Below are positions 35,791-44,809 of a DNA stretch of 64,000 nucleotides, piece by piece (the stretch's first letter is position 1; every line of letters begins with the position of its first letter). The notes under the pieces were generated by a model. It searched no databases. It was given only the letters and a program-made list of their open reading frames with translations, and was not told where the DNA came from. A program made the position numbers and the translations under genes. This stretch comes from Microbacterium elymi (lineage in GTDB: Bacteria; Actinomycetota; Actinomycetes; Actinomycetales; Microbacteriaceae), in the NCBI RefSeq assembly GCF_021582895.2, contig NZ_CP091139.2, positions 1,054,001-1,118,000 on the forward strand. Reading direction: 5' to 3'.

Positions 35791-37434
35791 ATGCCCTACG
35801 CCGACCTCGTCTTCTCCGGCGGACCGGTCTTCACCGCGAACACGGTGCGCTCCCGCGCGAGCGCCGTGGCCGTCACCGCCGGGCAGATCGTCGCCGTCGG
35901 TCACGACCTGGGCGAACTGGTCGGCCCGCGCACCGAGGTGGTCGACCTGCGGGGGCGGATGCTGGTGCCCGGCTTTCAGGACGCCCATGTGCATCCGGTG
36001 TGGGGCGGACTGGACATGCTGCGGTGCGATCTGTCGCCGTACGAGTCGGCGCCGGACTACCTCGACGCCATCGGCCGGTACGCGGCATCCCACCCCGACG
36101 AGGGGTGGGTGCTCGGCGGTGGATGGGCGATGTCGGCCTTCCCCGGCGGCACTCCCACCGCATCCGCCCTCGACACCGTCGTGCCCGACCGGCCGGCGTT
36201 CCTGCCGAACCGCGACGGTCATGGCGCCTGGGTGAACTCGGTCGCCCTGCGGCGCGCGGGCATCGACCGCGACACCCCCGACCCGGCCGACGGGCGGATC
36301 GAGCGGGATGCCGACGGCGTCCCGACCGGCATGCTGCACGAGGGGGCGATGACGCTGGTCAACACGCCTGCCGGCCGAGCCGCCGTCGCGCCTGGTGGAG
36401 GCGCTGGTCCAGGGCAGCGCTATCTGCATTCCTACGGGATCACCGCCTGGCAGGATGCGATCGTCGGCTCGTACGGCGATGCCGGCGACCCGGGGCCCGC
36501 CTATCTGTCGGCGGCCGCCGACGGACTGCTGACCGCCCGCGTCGTGGGTGCCATCTGGTGGGACCGCGCCGCCGGCCTCGAGCAGATCCCGTCGATCGTC
36601 GCGCGCCGCGAGCAGTACCGCGGCGGGCGGTTCGCCGCCACCAGCGTCAAGGTCATGCAGGACGGCGTGGCCGAGAACTTCACCGCATCGATGCTGGAGC
36701 CGTACGGCGACGGGCACGGGCATCCCACCGACAACTCGGGGATCTCGTTCGTCGACCCGGCGATCCTGAACGAGGCGGTGCCGCAGCTGGACGCGCTCGG
36801 CTTCCAGGTGCACTTCCACGCGATCGGCGACCGCGCGGTGCGGCAGTGCCTGGATGCCGTGGAGCAGGCGATCGGTCGCAACGGCCGCACCGACAATCGG
36901 CACCACATCGCGCACCTGCAGGTGGTGCACCCGGACGACATCCCGCGGTTCCGGCGCCTGGGCGTGGCGGCGAACATGCAGTCGCTGTGGGCGACGCTGG
37001 AGCCGCAGATGGTCGAGCTGACCCTGCCGTTCCTGGGCGAGCCGCGCGCGGGCTGGCAGTATCCGTTCGGCGACCTGCTGCGCGCCGGCACCGTGCTGGC
37101 CGCCGGCAGCGACTGGTCGGTGTCCAGCCCGAACCCGCTGGCCGCGATCCACACCGCGGTGAACCGCACCGCCGCGCCGGGCTACGAAGAGGGCGAGTAC
37201 GACCCGTTCCTGCCGGAGCAGGCGATCGACCTGGCGACCTCGCTGACCGCGTACACCGCCGGTTCGGCGTGGGTGAACCACCTCGACGCCGACACCGGAA
37301 CGGTCGAGGCCGGCAAGTACGCCGATCTGGTGGTGCTGGACCGCGATCCGTTCGCCGGGCCGGCCGATCAGCTCGGCGCCACCCGGGTGCTGCAGACCTT
37401 CGTCGAGGGCGAGCGGGTCTACGCCGTGGACTGA
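35791..37434 (+). CDS. YtcJ-type amidohydrolase, paralogue 2, in the pot operon
   Basis: Cytoplasmic metal-dependent hydrolase of about 548 residues. LVPGFQDAHVHPVWGG carries the first metal ligands, then TSVKVMQDGVAEN, FQVHFHAIGDRAVRQ, HHIAHLQVVHPDD and LAAGSDWSVSSPNPLAAIHTAVNR. Two compensating indels (extra C at about 36367, lost C at about 36414) leave a wrong stretch of about 15 residues; the restored reading is LPAEPPSRLVEALVQGQRYL. ATG 35791 follows GAAGGAG. Located 23 bp after potC, so part of the same operon. It probably hydrolyses the imported compound or a product of it. Confidence 0.9.
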   Translation: MPYADLVFSGGPVFTANTVRSRASAVAVTAGQIVAVGHDLGELVGPRTEVVDLRGRMLVPGFQDAHVHPVWGGLDMLRCDLSPYESAPDYLDAIGRYAASHPDEGWVLGGGWAMSAFPGGTPTASALDTVVPDRPAFLPNRDGHGAWVNSVALRRAGIDRDTPDPADGRIERDADGVPTGMLHEGAMTLVNTPAGRAAVAPGGGAGPGQRYLHSYGITAWQDAIVGSYGDAGDPGPAYLSAAADGLLTARVVGAIWWDRAAGLEQIPSIVARREQYRGGRFAATSVKVMQDGVAENFTASMLEPYGDGHGHPTDNSGISFVDPAILNEAVPQLDALGFQVHFHAIGDRAVRQCLDAVEQAIGRNGRTDNRHHIAHLQVVHPDDIPRFRRLGVAANMQSLWATLEPQMVELTLPFLGEPRAGWQYPFGDLLRAGTVLAAGSDWSVSSPNPLAAIHTAVNRTAAPGYEEGEYDPFLPEQAIDLATSLTAYTAGSAWVNHLDADTGTVEAGKYADLVVLDRDPFAGPADQLGATRVLQTFVEGERVYAVD

Positions 37435-37478
37435 CGCGCAGGCCCTCTTGGCCGACAGCAGGAGATCCCGGCCGGGGA

Positions 37479-37498
37479 GGGAGATGTGAACGATCACA
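37479..37498. promoter_or_regulatory. Palindromic site before the FAD oxidoreductase gene
   Basis: GATGTG...CACATC with inner TGTGA-ACGA-TCACA forms a dyad in the gap after the amidohydrolase. It may be a regulator site for an internal promoter. The regulator is not known; the spacing does not fit a standard CRP site. Confidence 0.35.
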
Positions 37499-37557
37499 CA
37501 TCCTTCTTCCGTCGGAATCTCCTTCCCCCACCCTGCAACCGAACGGAGCTGATACCC

Positions 37558-39003
37558 GTGGGCACCACCGTCTTCGAACGACGCCGACCCGCCGCATCCA
37601 CCGTCGCGCACGCCCTGCGCGACACCGCACACGCCGTCTTCTGGCGCGACGACCTGCCCCCCGGGCTGACGCCGGACCGGCCGGCACTGACCGGCGCGCA
37701 CACCGCCGACCTGGTGATCGTCGGCGGCGGATACACCGGCCTGTGGGCGGCCCTGCTGGCCACCGAGCGGATGCCGGATGCCCGGATCGTGCTGGTGGAG
37801 GCGCAGCGGGTGGGCTGGGCGGCATCCGGGCGCAACGGCGGCTTCTGCGAGACGAGCCTCACCCACGGACGCGAGAACGGCCTGTCGCGCTGGCCGGACG
37901 ACATGCCGCTGCTCGAGCGGCTGGGCATGGCCAACCTCGACGCGATCGAGGCCAGCGAGGCGCAGTACGGCATGGACTTCGAGTTCCAGCGCACCGGCGA
38001 GCTGTCGCCGGCGACCGAGCCGCACCAGGTGCCGTGGCTGCACGAGTGGCACGACGAGGCCGTCGCCCGGGGCGAGGAGGGCGTCGTCTTCCTCGATCAG
38101 GATGCCGTGCGCGCCCAGGTGAACTCGCCCACCTACCTGGCCGGGGTCTGGGAGCAGCGCACGTGCGGCATCCTGCATCCCGCGCGGCTGGCCGCCGAGC
38201 TGGCACGCGTCGCCGAGGAGCGCGGGGTCGAGATCTTCGAGCAGAGCCGGGTCCGCGCGCTGCAGACCCCGGGCAAGGTGCGCGCGACCGTCGTCACCGA
38301 GCACGGGCAGGTGCAGGCCGACCAGGTGATCCTGGCCACGAACGTGTTCCCGTCTCTGCTCAAGCGCAACCGGCTGATGACCGTGCCGGTGTACGACTAC
38401 GTGCTGATGACCGAGCCGCTGACCGACCAGCAGCTGGCCTCGATCGGCTGGCAGGCCCGGCAGGGGATCGGCGACCTGGCCAACCAGTTCCACTACTACC
38501 GGATCACCAAGAGCAACCGCATCCTGTTCGGCGGCTACGACGCGATCTATCACTACGGCCGCAGGGTACGCGCGGAGTATGAGGACCGACCCGCATCGTA
38601 TGAGCGTCTGGCCGGCCACTTCTTCACCACGTTCCCCCAGCTGGAGGGCTTGCGCTTCACGCACCGGTGGGCGGGCGCGATCGACTCGAGCACCCAGTTC
38701 GCCGCGTTCTACGGCACCGCCCGCGACCGCCGCGTCGCGTACGCCGCCGGTTTCACCGGACTGGGGGTGGGGTCGACCCGATTCGCGGGCGAGGTGATGC
38801 TCGACCTGCTGGACGGCGCCGAGAACGAGCGGACGAGTCTGGAGATGGTGCGCAAGCGGCCGCTGCCGTTCCCGCCCGAGCCGGCCGCCGCGATCGGCAT
38901 CAACGCCACCCGCTGGTCGATGGATCGCGCCGACCACAACGAGGGCAGGCGCAATCTCCTGCTGAAGACGCTGGATGCCGTCGGTCTGGGGTTCGACTCA
39001 TGA
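37558..39003 (+). CDS. FAD-dependent amine oxidase (PuuB-like, DAO family)
   Basis: Flavin oxidoreductase of about 481 residues. FAD-binding motif DLVIVGGGYTGLWAALLA, the covalent/isoalloxazine-side motif WAASGRNGGFCE typical of gamma-glutamylputrescine oxidases, and the C-terminal AYAAGFTGLGVGSTRFAGEV. The frame is intact. GTG 37558 after GGAGCTGATACCC is chosen; GTG 37486 behind GGGAGGGAGAT would add 24 residues. It could oxidise a polyamine or its derivative brought in by PotABCD. Coupled to the downstream cupin by ATGA overlap. Confidence 0.85.
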   Translation: MGTTVFERRRPAASTVAHALRDTAHAVFWRDDLPPGLTPDRPALTGAHTADLVIVGGGYTGLWAALLATERMPDARIVLVEAQRVGWAASGRNGGFCETSLTHGRENGLSRWPDDMPLLERLGMANLDAIEASEAQYGMDFEFQRTGELSPATEPHQVPWLHEWHDEAVARGEEGVVFLDQDAVRAQVNSPTYLAGVWEQRTCGILHPARLAAELARVAEERGVEIFEQSRVRALQTPGKVRATVVTEHGQVQADQVILATNVFPSLLKRNRLMTVPVYDYVLMTEPLTDQQLASIGWQARQGIGDLANQFHYYRITKSNRILFGGYDAIYHYGRRVRAEYEDRPASYERLAGHFFTTFPQLEGLRFTHRWAGAIDSSTQFAAFYGTARDRRVAYAAGFTGLGVGSTRFAGEVMLDLLDGAENERTSLEMVRKRPLPFPPEPAAAIGINATRWSMDRADHNEGRRNLLLKTLDAVGLGFDS

Positions 39004-39347
39004 CCAGAATGGATGCCGGTGCCGCCGCGGTCGCGGCATCCCTGGAGATCCCGGACGAACCGGTGCCCGCCGACCGGGTGCGCGCCGGCTCGCCCCGGAC
39101 CGGGTTCCTCGATCTGGACGAGACCGAGGGTCGGGCGATCGGAGTCTGGGAGCACACCCCCGGCGTCTCGACGGATGTGGAGGCCGACGAGGTCTTCGTG
39201 GTGGTCGCCGGCGCCGGACTGATCGAGTTCACCCGGCCCGCGCTGCCGCCGGTCGAGCTGCGCCCGGGAGTGATCGTGCGGCTCGCCGCGGGGATGCACA
39301 CGGTGTGGACCGTGCGCGAGACCCTGCGCAAGGTCTACATCGCCTGA
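39000..39347 (+). CDS. Small cupin-domain protein
   Basis: 115-residue single cupin of the DUF861 type: RAIGVWEHTPGVSTDVEADEVFVVVAGAGLIEF, then LRPGVIVRLAAGMHTVWTVRETLRKVYI. Such small cupins often accompany flavin amine oxidases and amidohydrolases. The metal-binding histidine set is incomplete (only the GMH histidine is evident), so catalysis is doubtful and a binding or sensing role is possible. Last gene of the pot operon. Confidence 0.8.
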   Translation: MTRMDAGAAAVAASLEIPDEPVPADRVRAGSPRTGFLDLDETEGRAIGVWEHTPGVSTDVEADEVFVVVAGAGLIEFTRPALPPVELRPGVIVRLAAGMHTVWTVRETLRKVYIA

Positions 39348-39362
39348 TCGCGCGCCCGTGCG

Positions 39363-40990
39363 CTATCGACCCGAACTGCGGCGGACCAGCAGCGCCAGAT
39401 GCAGCGCGGTCTGGGTCTCGCCGTCGTCCAGGTCGACGTCCAGCAGCCGCTCGATCTGGGCGAAGCGCTGGTAGAAGACCGAACGCGACAGGTGCGAGGC
39501 CGACGCGGCCGCTGTGCGATTCGCGGGGTGCGACAGCGCGGCGGCCAGCACGTCGAGCAGGTCGCCGTCGCGGGCCAGGTCGTGCTCGATCAGGGGCGCC
39601 AGCATCCGCTCTCCGTGCTCGAGCAGCCGATGGTCGTCGCGGAGGGTGGAGACCAGGCGCACGAGGGGCCGGTCGTCGGCGCGCCGCAGTTGCGGGCCGC
39701 CGCGCTCGCCCCGCACCCGGTTGCGGGCCAGATCGATCGCCTCCTGCAGCGAGACCAGCGCGGCATCCAGTCCGGTCGCCGGCGACCCCACCGACACGAC
39801 GAGGCGATCCGAGCCGTCGGCCGCCTCCGCTCCGAACGCGAGCGCGGCGGCGTCGCTGAACGCGCTCCCGGCCGGCAGCGAGAGCAGGATGCCGGCGGCC
39901 GGACCGGCCACATTCGCCGGCGCGGATCCGGTGACAGCGCGTCCCCCGACCGCCCGGGCCGCGGCATCCACGCGCTCCGGGGTGACCATCGCCCGCGCGA
40001 GGACGACGCCATGCAGCACGCGGCCCTCGACGGGCAGACCGGCGGCGGCCAGGCGGGCGGCGGCGCCCTCGGTGCTCGCGAAGCGTCCGGACAGCAGGCG
40101 GTCCAGCAGTCGGCGACGCGCCTGTCGCTCCCATTCGTCGACCGGCCCGTCAGCGAGCCGCCCGAGGGCGAGGGCGATCGCGCCCTGCTGCAGCACGCCG
40201 AGTCGGCCGGCGGGATGCGCCGGCCCCGGCAGGGCGAGCAGGTGGCCCCAGCGGGTGCCGCGCGCCTCGACCGGCACCACCAGCCACCCGTCCTCGGCAT
40301 CGCCGCGGTGGGCTGCCCGCGAACGGCGCTCCCAGTCCGAGAACAGCTCGTGCTCCATCGCGGGCGGGACCTCGGCGGCGACCACATCGTGGCCGAGGTT
40401 CTCCAGCACGACCGGCGCATCCAGGGTGATGGCGAGCGCTGCACGACATAGTCGGCGGGCGAACCGCGCAGGATGAGGGCGGTGAACCGGTCGCGCACCT
40501 CGTCGCGTGCCCGCAGCGCCGCGGTCTGCCGGTCGATGATCAGCCGGTGGACGACCTCGGTGACCGAGACGAACTTGACCTCTCGGTCGAGCACCGCCAG
40601 CACGAGTCCGTGCCGCCGCGCGGCGTCGATGATCACCGCCGGGGTCCAGCGGTAATGCGCGCCCAGCTCGAGGACGAGCCCGGCCACACCGGCATCCACC
40701 AGTTCGGCGATGAACGCGTCGAGGGCCGCCGGGTCCTGCGGCCAGCCCGAGCCGGTCGACAGCAGCTCGCCCCGTTCGAGCAGCCGGGCCACGCCGGCGC
40801 TGTCGGACACGTGCGCCCACCGCACCCGTGCATCCAGTCCGTCCTCGCCGACGAGCACCTCGGGCACCCCTTCGACGAGCGACGGCAGCGCGAGGATCTC
40901 GCGGACGGTCGGCAGCCCGGCGTCCGAGCGCTCGGCGCGCGGGCCCGGACGATCCGTCTCAGGCGAAGGGAGGGCGCGCTCGACGCTCAT
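39363..40990 (-). CDS. PucR-family transcriptional regulator
   Basis: About 542 residues. N-terminal PucR domain (VREILALPSLVEGVPEVLVG, then RVRWAHVSDSAGVARLLERGELLSTGSGW) and C-terminal PucR helix-turn-helix (LIEHDLARDGDLLDVLAAAL, then SASHLSRSVFYQRFAQIERLLDVDLDD). A lost G at about 40440 (GCAGGC read as GCAGC) breaks YVVQ from ALAITLDAPVVLENLGHDVV. ATG 40990 is preferred because GAGAGGATG lies at the right distance. It is convergent with the pot operon. PucR proteins regulate purine, GABA or polyamine catabolism, so the pot operon is a plausible target. Confidence 0.88.
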
Positions 40991-41164
40991 GGTCGGCATC
41001 CTCTCGCTCGGGTGATGGTGCCGGATGCTTCAGCTTATGCGGCCCCGGACCATCTGTCCGGAGCCGGCACGGCGTCCCCGGGCAGGTCCATTCCCGTGCT
41101 GTTCTTCGACGATGGAAACGAGCTCGCTGGTCTGGTGGCACGGGCGTGTGGGAGAGTCGATGGC

Positions 41165-42622
41165 ATGTTGCGTGACGACGATCGTGATCTGATGCGTGCC
41201 GTCTCCGGGTACCTCCAGCGAGTGAACGAGCTGACAGCCCGGGAGGAGCCGTCGGTCCGGTCGCCGTTGGGTGATGTGATCAGCGACCATCTCGGGGTCG
41301 ATGCATCGCAGGTGTCCGTCGTGGTGGAGCACATCGCCGACCATCGTCTGGTCGACGCAGACCTCGCGCTGGACGACCTCGCGCAGAGCGACGGCCGCCT
41401 TCTCGGCGTCACCGGCGGCGAGCAGCGGCATCATCAAGGACTCGCAGAGTGGATCGCCAACCCGCACACACGCTACGCGCCCGGCCCGGTGGACTACGCC
41501 GAGCGGGCCACCGGCCCGAACTCGAGCAGGCGCGTCGTGTCGCTGGGCGTGCGACTGCTGCGCTTCGAAGGCACCCCTCTCGCGCTCGCCCAGCGCGCGG
41601 CCGCCCCGCAGTATGGCAGAGCAGACGCCGTGGTCGAAGTCATGAGCGCGGACGATACGGCCGTCTCTCGCTTTCTCGAGGCCCTTCGCCGCACGATGAT
41701 CGACAGAAGCGTGCTGCGCGGCCAGGTGCTGTCATTTCAAGCCACCGAGTACGGGCGAGACGCCGGCGCCACGTTCGTGGAGCGGCCGGCGGTCCCCACA
41801 GACGACATCGTGCTCGCGGAGGGCGTGCTGGAGGAGATCGTCCAGCACGTGATCGGCATCGGGAAACACAGCGACGCGCTGCAGCGCGCGGGTCAGCATC
41901 TGAAGCGCGGTGTGCTCCTGTACGGCCCCCCAGGCACGGGCAAGACCCTCACGGTTCGCCATCTGCTCACCGCCACGCCCGACGTCACCGCCGTCGTCCT
42001 CACCGGAGCAAGCATCCGCTTCATCGGCCCAGCGACCGAGATCGCACGCACCTTCCAACCCGCGCTTGTCGTGCTCGAGGACATCGACCTCGTCGCCATG
42101 GAGAGACATGGCACACCCCAGCCGCTGCTGTTCGAGGTGCTCGACGCGCTGGACGGGCTCGACGGTGACGCCGACGTGGCCTTCATCATGACGACGAACC
42201 GCGTCGAAGTGCTCGAACGAGCCCTCGCCGAGCGCCCCGGTCGCGTCGATCTCGCCGTCGAAGTTCCGCTCCCCGCCCCGGGCGAACGGCGCCGCCTGTT
42301 CCGCCGGTACGCGCAGAGCCTGCCGTATACGCGTGCGGTGCTTGACGAGGCAGCGGATCGAGCCGAAGGGACGACGGGCTCGTTCGCGAAGGAGCTGATG
42401 AGGCGCAACGTGCTGCGCGCAGTTCAGGACGGGCGTGAACCCCGCGACGAAGACCTCACCGCGGAACTCGACCGCCTCATGGACTCACGTGAGCAGCTCA
42501 CGCGTTCCATGCTCGGATCCAGCAGCGAACACGCGTCCGAGTTGCCTCCGGACGGGTACCACGCATCCGGGCCGCTGCCCGGCGGATACCACGCCGCCAC
42601 CTTCGGATGGGTCGACGGCTGA
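41165..42622 (+). CDS. Stand-alone AAA+ ATPase with unknown N-terminal domain
   Basis: About 485 residues. The N-terminal 190 residues (MLRDDDRDLMRAVSGYLQRV, later VSLGVRLLRFEGTPLALAQRAA) match nothing I recognise. The AAA module has Walker A VLLYGPPGTGKTLTVRHLL (about 250-268), Walker B ALVVLEDIDLVAMER, sensor MTTNRVEVLERALAERPGRVD with the arginine finger region, and a C-terminal alpha domain FAKELMRRNVLRAV. The tail ends in tyrosine/glycine repeats ELPPDGYHASGPLPGGYHAA. Codon choice is a little less GC-extreme than its neighbours. It sits alone between a PucR gene and a convergent amidohydrolase. The start is uncertain: GTG about 41008 would add some 50 residues. Confidence 0.8.
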   Translation: MLRDDDRDLMRAVSGYLQRVNELTAREEPSVRSPLGDVISDHLGVDASQVSVVVEHIADHRLVDADLALDDLAQSDGRLLGVTGGEQRHHQGLAEWIANPHTRYAPGPVDYAERATGPNSSRRVVSLGVRLLRFEGTPLALAQRAAAPQYGRADAVVEVMSADDTAVSRFLEALRRTMIDRSVLRGQVLSFQATEYGRDAGATFVERPAVPTDDIVLAEGVLEEIVQHVIGIGKHSDALQRAGQHLKRGVLLYGPPGTGKTLTVRHLLTATPDVTAVVLTGASIRFIGPATEIARTFQPALVVLEDIDLVAMERHGTPQPLLFEVLDALDGLDGDADVAFIMTTNRVEVLERALAERPGRVDLAVEVPLPAPGERRRLFRRYAQSLPYTRAVLDEAADRAEGTTGSFAKELMRRNVLRAVQDGREPRDEDLTAELDRLMDSREQLTRSMLGSSSEHASELPPDGYHASGPLPGGYHAATFGWVDG

Positions 42623-42633
42623 CCACTGCCGGC

Positions 42634-44289
42634 TCAACGCTCGAACACGACCTCCCCGGCGACGACGGTGACGGCCGTCTGCAGCGAGACCAGCACCTCG
42701 GCCGGCATCTCGAACGGATCGCCGGTCGCCACCGCGAGGTCGGCACGCTCCCCCACTCGCACGCGGCCGGGGCGCCCCAGCACGAGTGATGTCGAACCGC
42801 TCGTATACGCCGCGAGCGCCTGAGCCAGCGTCAGCGCCTGATGCTCGGCGTCGAGCGTCGGCGGCAGCGCGCCGGCGGCCAGCGGCGGCACCTCGACCCC
42901 GGGCGGCGGCGGCGCCCAGCGGTTGACCGCGACGTGGATCGCGAGCCACGGATCCGCCGGCGACACCGGCCAGTCCGACCCCATCGCAAGGTCGGCGCCG
43001 CCGTCGGCCATCGTCCGGAACGGATAGCCGTGCAGCATCCGCTCTTGGCCGATCAGCGTCACGACGAAGGGGTCGGGCGCCGCCCACAGCCCTTGGATGT
43101 TCGCGGTCACCCCCAGTGGTCCGAACCTCTTGGCGTCGTCGGGCTCGCACCATCGACAGATGCGCGATGTGGTGCCGCGGCCCGGCGCCGTTCGCCGCCC
43201 GCGCCGCTTCGATCGCATCCAGCGCGACCCGAATGCCGCGATCGCCCATGATGTGCAGGTGCAGTGCGAACCCGGCCGCGTCGAGCTGCAGGACGAACTC
43301 GCGGATCGCCGCCTCGTCGAAGTGCAAGCTCGCCGGTGAACCCGTCGGCGCTGTGGTTGCAGTACGGCTCGAGGAGTGCGGCCGTCTCGCCGTGCGGCAC
43401 GCCGTCGATCATCGCCTTCGCCGTCGATGTGTCCAAGCCCGCGGCGGCGTTGCGCTCGCGCAGCTCGACGAACCGTGCGACGAGCGCCGGCACGTCCTCG
43501 CGCCGCAGCCCTGGAGCGATCCACAGCGCCCCCGACGTGTCGCTCTTCAGCGTCGACGAGGCGATCCCCCGCAGATACGCGGGCGTGCAGTCGGCCTTGC
43601 CGTTGTAGTCGCCGAGGATCGCCTCGTGCCACCCGCTGACACCGAACGACCACAGATATTCCTGCGCGTTCAGCAGCCCGGCGTACATCTCGTCGTCCGT
43701 CGCGGGCGGAATGACGCGCCCCACGATCTCCGCCGCCGTCTCGTTCAGGTAGCCGATGGGAACGCCGTCGGCGTCGACGTGGATGTGACCGTTGTGCGGC
43801 TGCGGCGTGTGGCGGTCGACCCCGGCGAGCTCCAGTGCGCGCGAGTTGACCCACAGGGTGTGGTGCCCGGCGTCGCTCAGTGCGACTGGCCGGTCGCGGA
43901 CGATCTCGTCCAGCTGGTGACGGGTCGGCACCGAGAAGAGCTCATGACTCCATCCACCGCCGGTCAGCCACTCGGCATCGCTTGCGCTCCGCTCCCTCTC
44001 GGATCAGCGCGAGCGTCTCCTCGACGGTGCGAGCGGGGGTGAGGTCCAGGCTCAGCCGTTCGACGCCGGCGAAGACGGCGTGCGCGTGCGCGTCGACGAA
44101 GCCGGGATGGATGAGCCCGCCGCCCGCATCGACGACGCGCGTCGCGGCCCCGGCAAGCTCTTCGACGCGGATGTCGGAACCGATGCGGACGATGCGGCCA
44201 TCGGCCACGGCCACCGCGGTGCTCTCGGTTCGCGTCCTCCCGTCGAAGACACGTCCATTCGTGATGATGAGGTCTGCCGTCGGTGTCAT
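42634..44289 (-). CDS. YtcJ-type amidohydrolase, paralogue 3
   Basis: Cytoplasmic metal hydrolase of about 551 residues. IHPGFVDAHAHAVFAG (metal ligands), LTGGGWSHELFS, STAKAMIDGVPHGETAALLEPY, FALHLHIMGDRGIRVALDA, HHIAHLSMVEPDDA and [23 protein letters not shown]. Breaks at about 43982 (GCAGC read as GCAAGC), 43326 (GCTGC read as GCTTGC) and 43147. Last gene of the eight-gene operon that begins at 52293. Ends 11 bp from the convergent AAA+ gene. Confidence 0.9.
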
Positions 44290-44319
44290 TCGTCCCAGCT
44301 CTCTGCGTCGTCGTGGTGA

Positions 44320-44793
44320 TCAGACCAGCCGGAACACCCGGATGATCACAAGGCCCGGTTCCGCGCGGGCATAGCCGATGAACTGCGACTCGGTCAGCCA
44401 CCGCAGTTCCGGGTGCTCGGTGCGGAACTGGAACGCCGTGCGGTAGTAGAGCTCCTCTTCGTCGACGGTCTCACCGGCCAGCATCCGATCGAATGTCGCC
44501 TCGTCGGTGCGCCAGATGCCGCGATTGACGACCTCCACGGCGGCGGACTGGTCGGCCAGTTCCGCCTCGATGACATACCGCGCGTCGAGGGCGACGGTCA
44601 GCCCGCGGCCGTTCCACCAGTCCCCTCCGCTGTCGAGGATCGTGCCGCGCAGACGCGGACCGTCGAACGTCCCGCCCGAGACCCGCGCGAAGTGCAGTCC
44701 CTCCCCCGGGACGGGGCCGCCCAGCTGCCGAGGTTCCTCGACCTCGCAGCGCAACTCGAAGCAGTACTCGAAATCGGGCGTCATGAGCGGCAT
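44320..44793 (-). CDS. DUF3237 (UPF0311) protein, copy 1
   Basis: 157-residue single-domain protein: FEYCFELRCEVEEPRQLGGPVPGEGLHFARVSGGTFDGPRLRGTIL, DSGGDWWNGRGLTVALDARYV, RTAFQFRTEHPELRWLTESQF and a terminal VIIRVFRLV. This pattern is the DUF3237 beta-barrel family, whose reaction is not established to my knowledge. The frame is intact. GAGGGAGA supports ATG 44793. Located 16 bp after the dual ATPase gene and before the amidohydrolase. Confidence 0.85.
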   Translation of the reverse strand: MPLMTPDFEYCFELRCEVEEPRQLGGPVPGEGLHFARVSGGTFDGPRLRGTILDSGGDWWNGRGLTVALDARYVIEAELADQSAAVEVVNRGIWRTDEATFDRMLAGETVDEEELYYRTAFQFRTEHPELRWLTESQFIGYARAEPGLVIIRVFRLV

Positions 44794-44809
44794 CGGGCGG
44801 TCTCCCTCG

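Noticed and set aside
37479..37498. CRP-type site TGTGA...TCACA
   Set aside because: The spacer is 4 bp rather than 6 and no CRP context is visible. Kept only as an unassigned palindrome.
35116..38937. A 1,273-residue antisense reading frame opposite potC, amidohydrolase and FAD oxidase
   Set aside because: It is a shadow frame produced by GC-rich third positions. The plus-strand proteins show strong family motifs and the antisense translation is His/Arg/Gly-rich without any recognisable domain.
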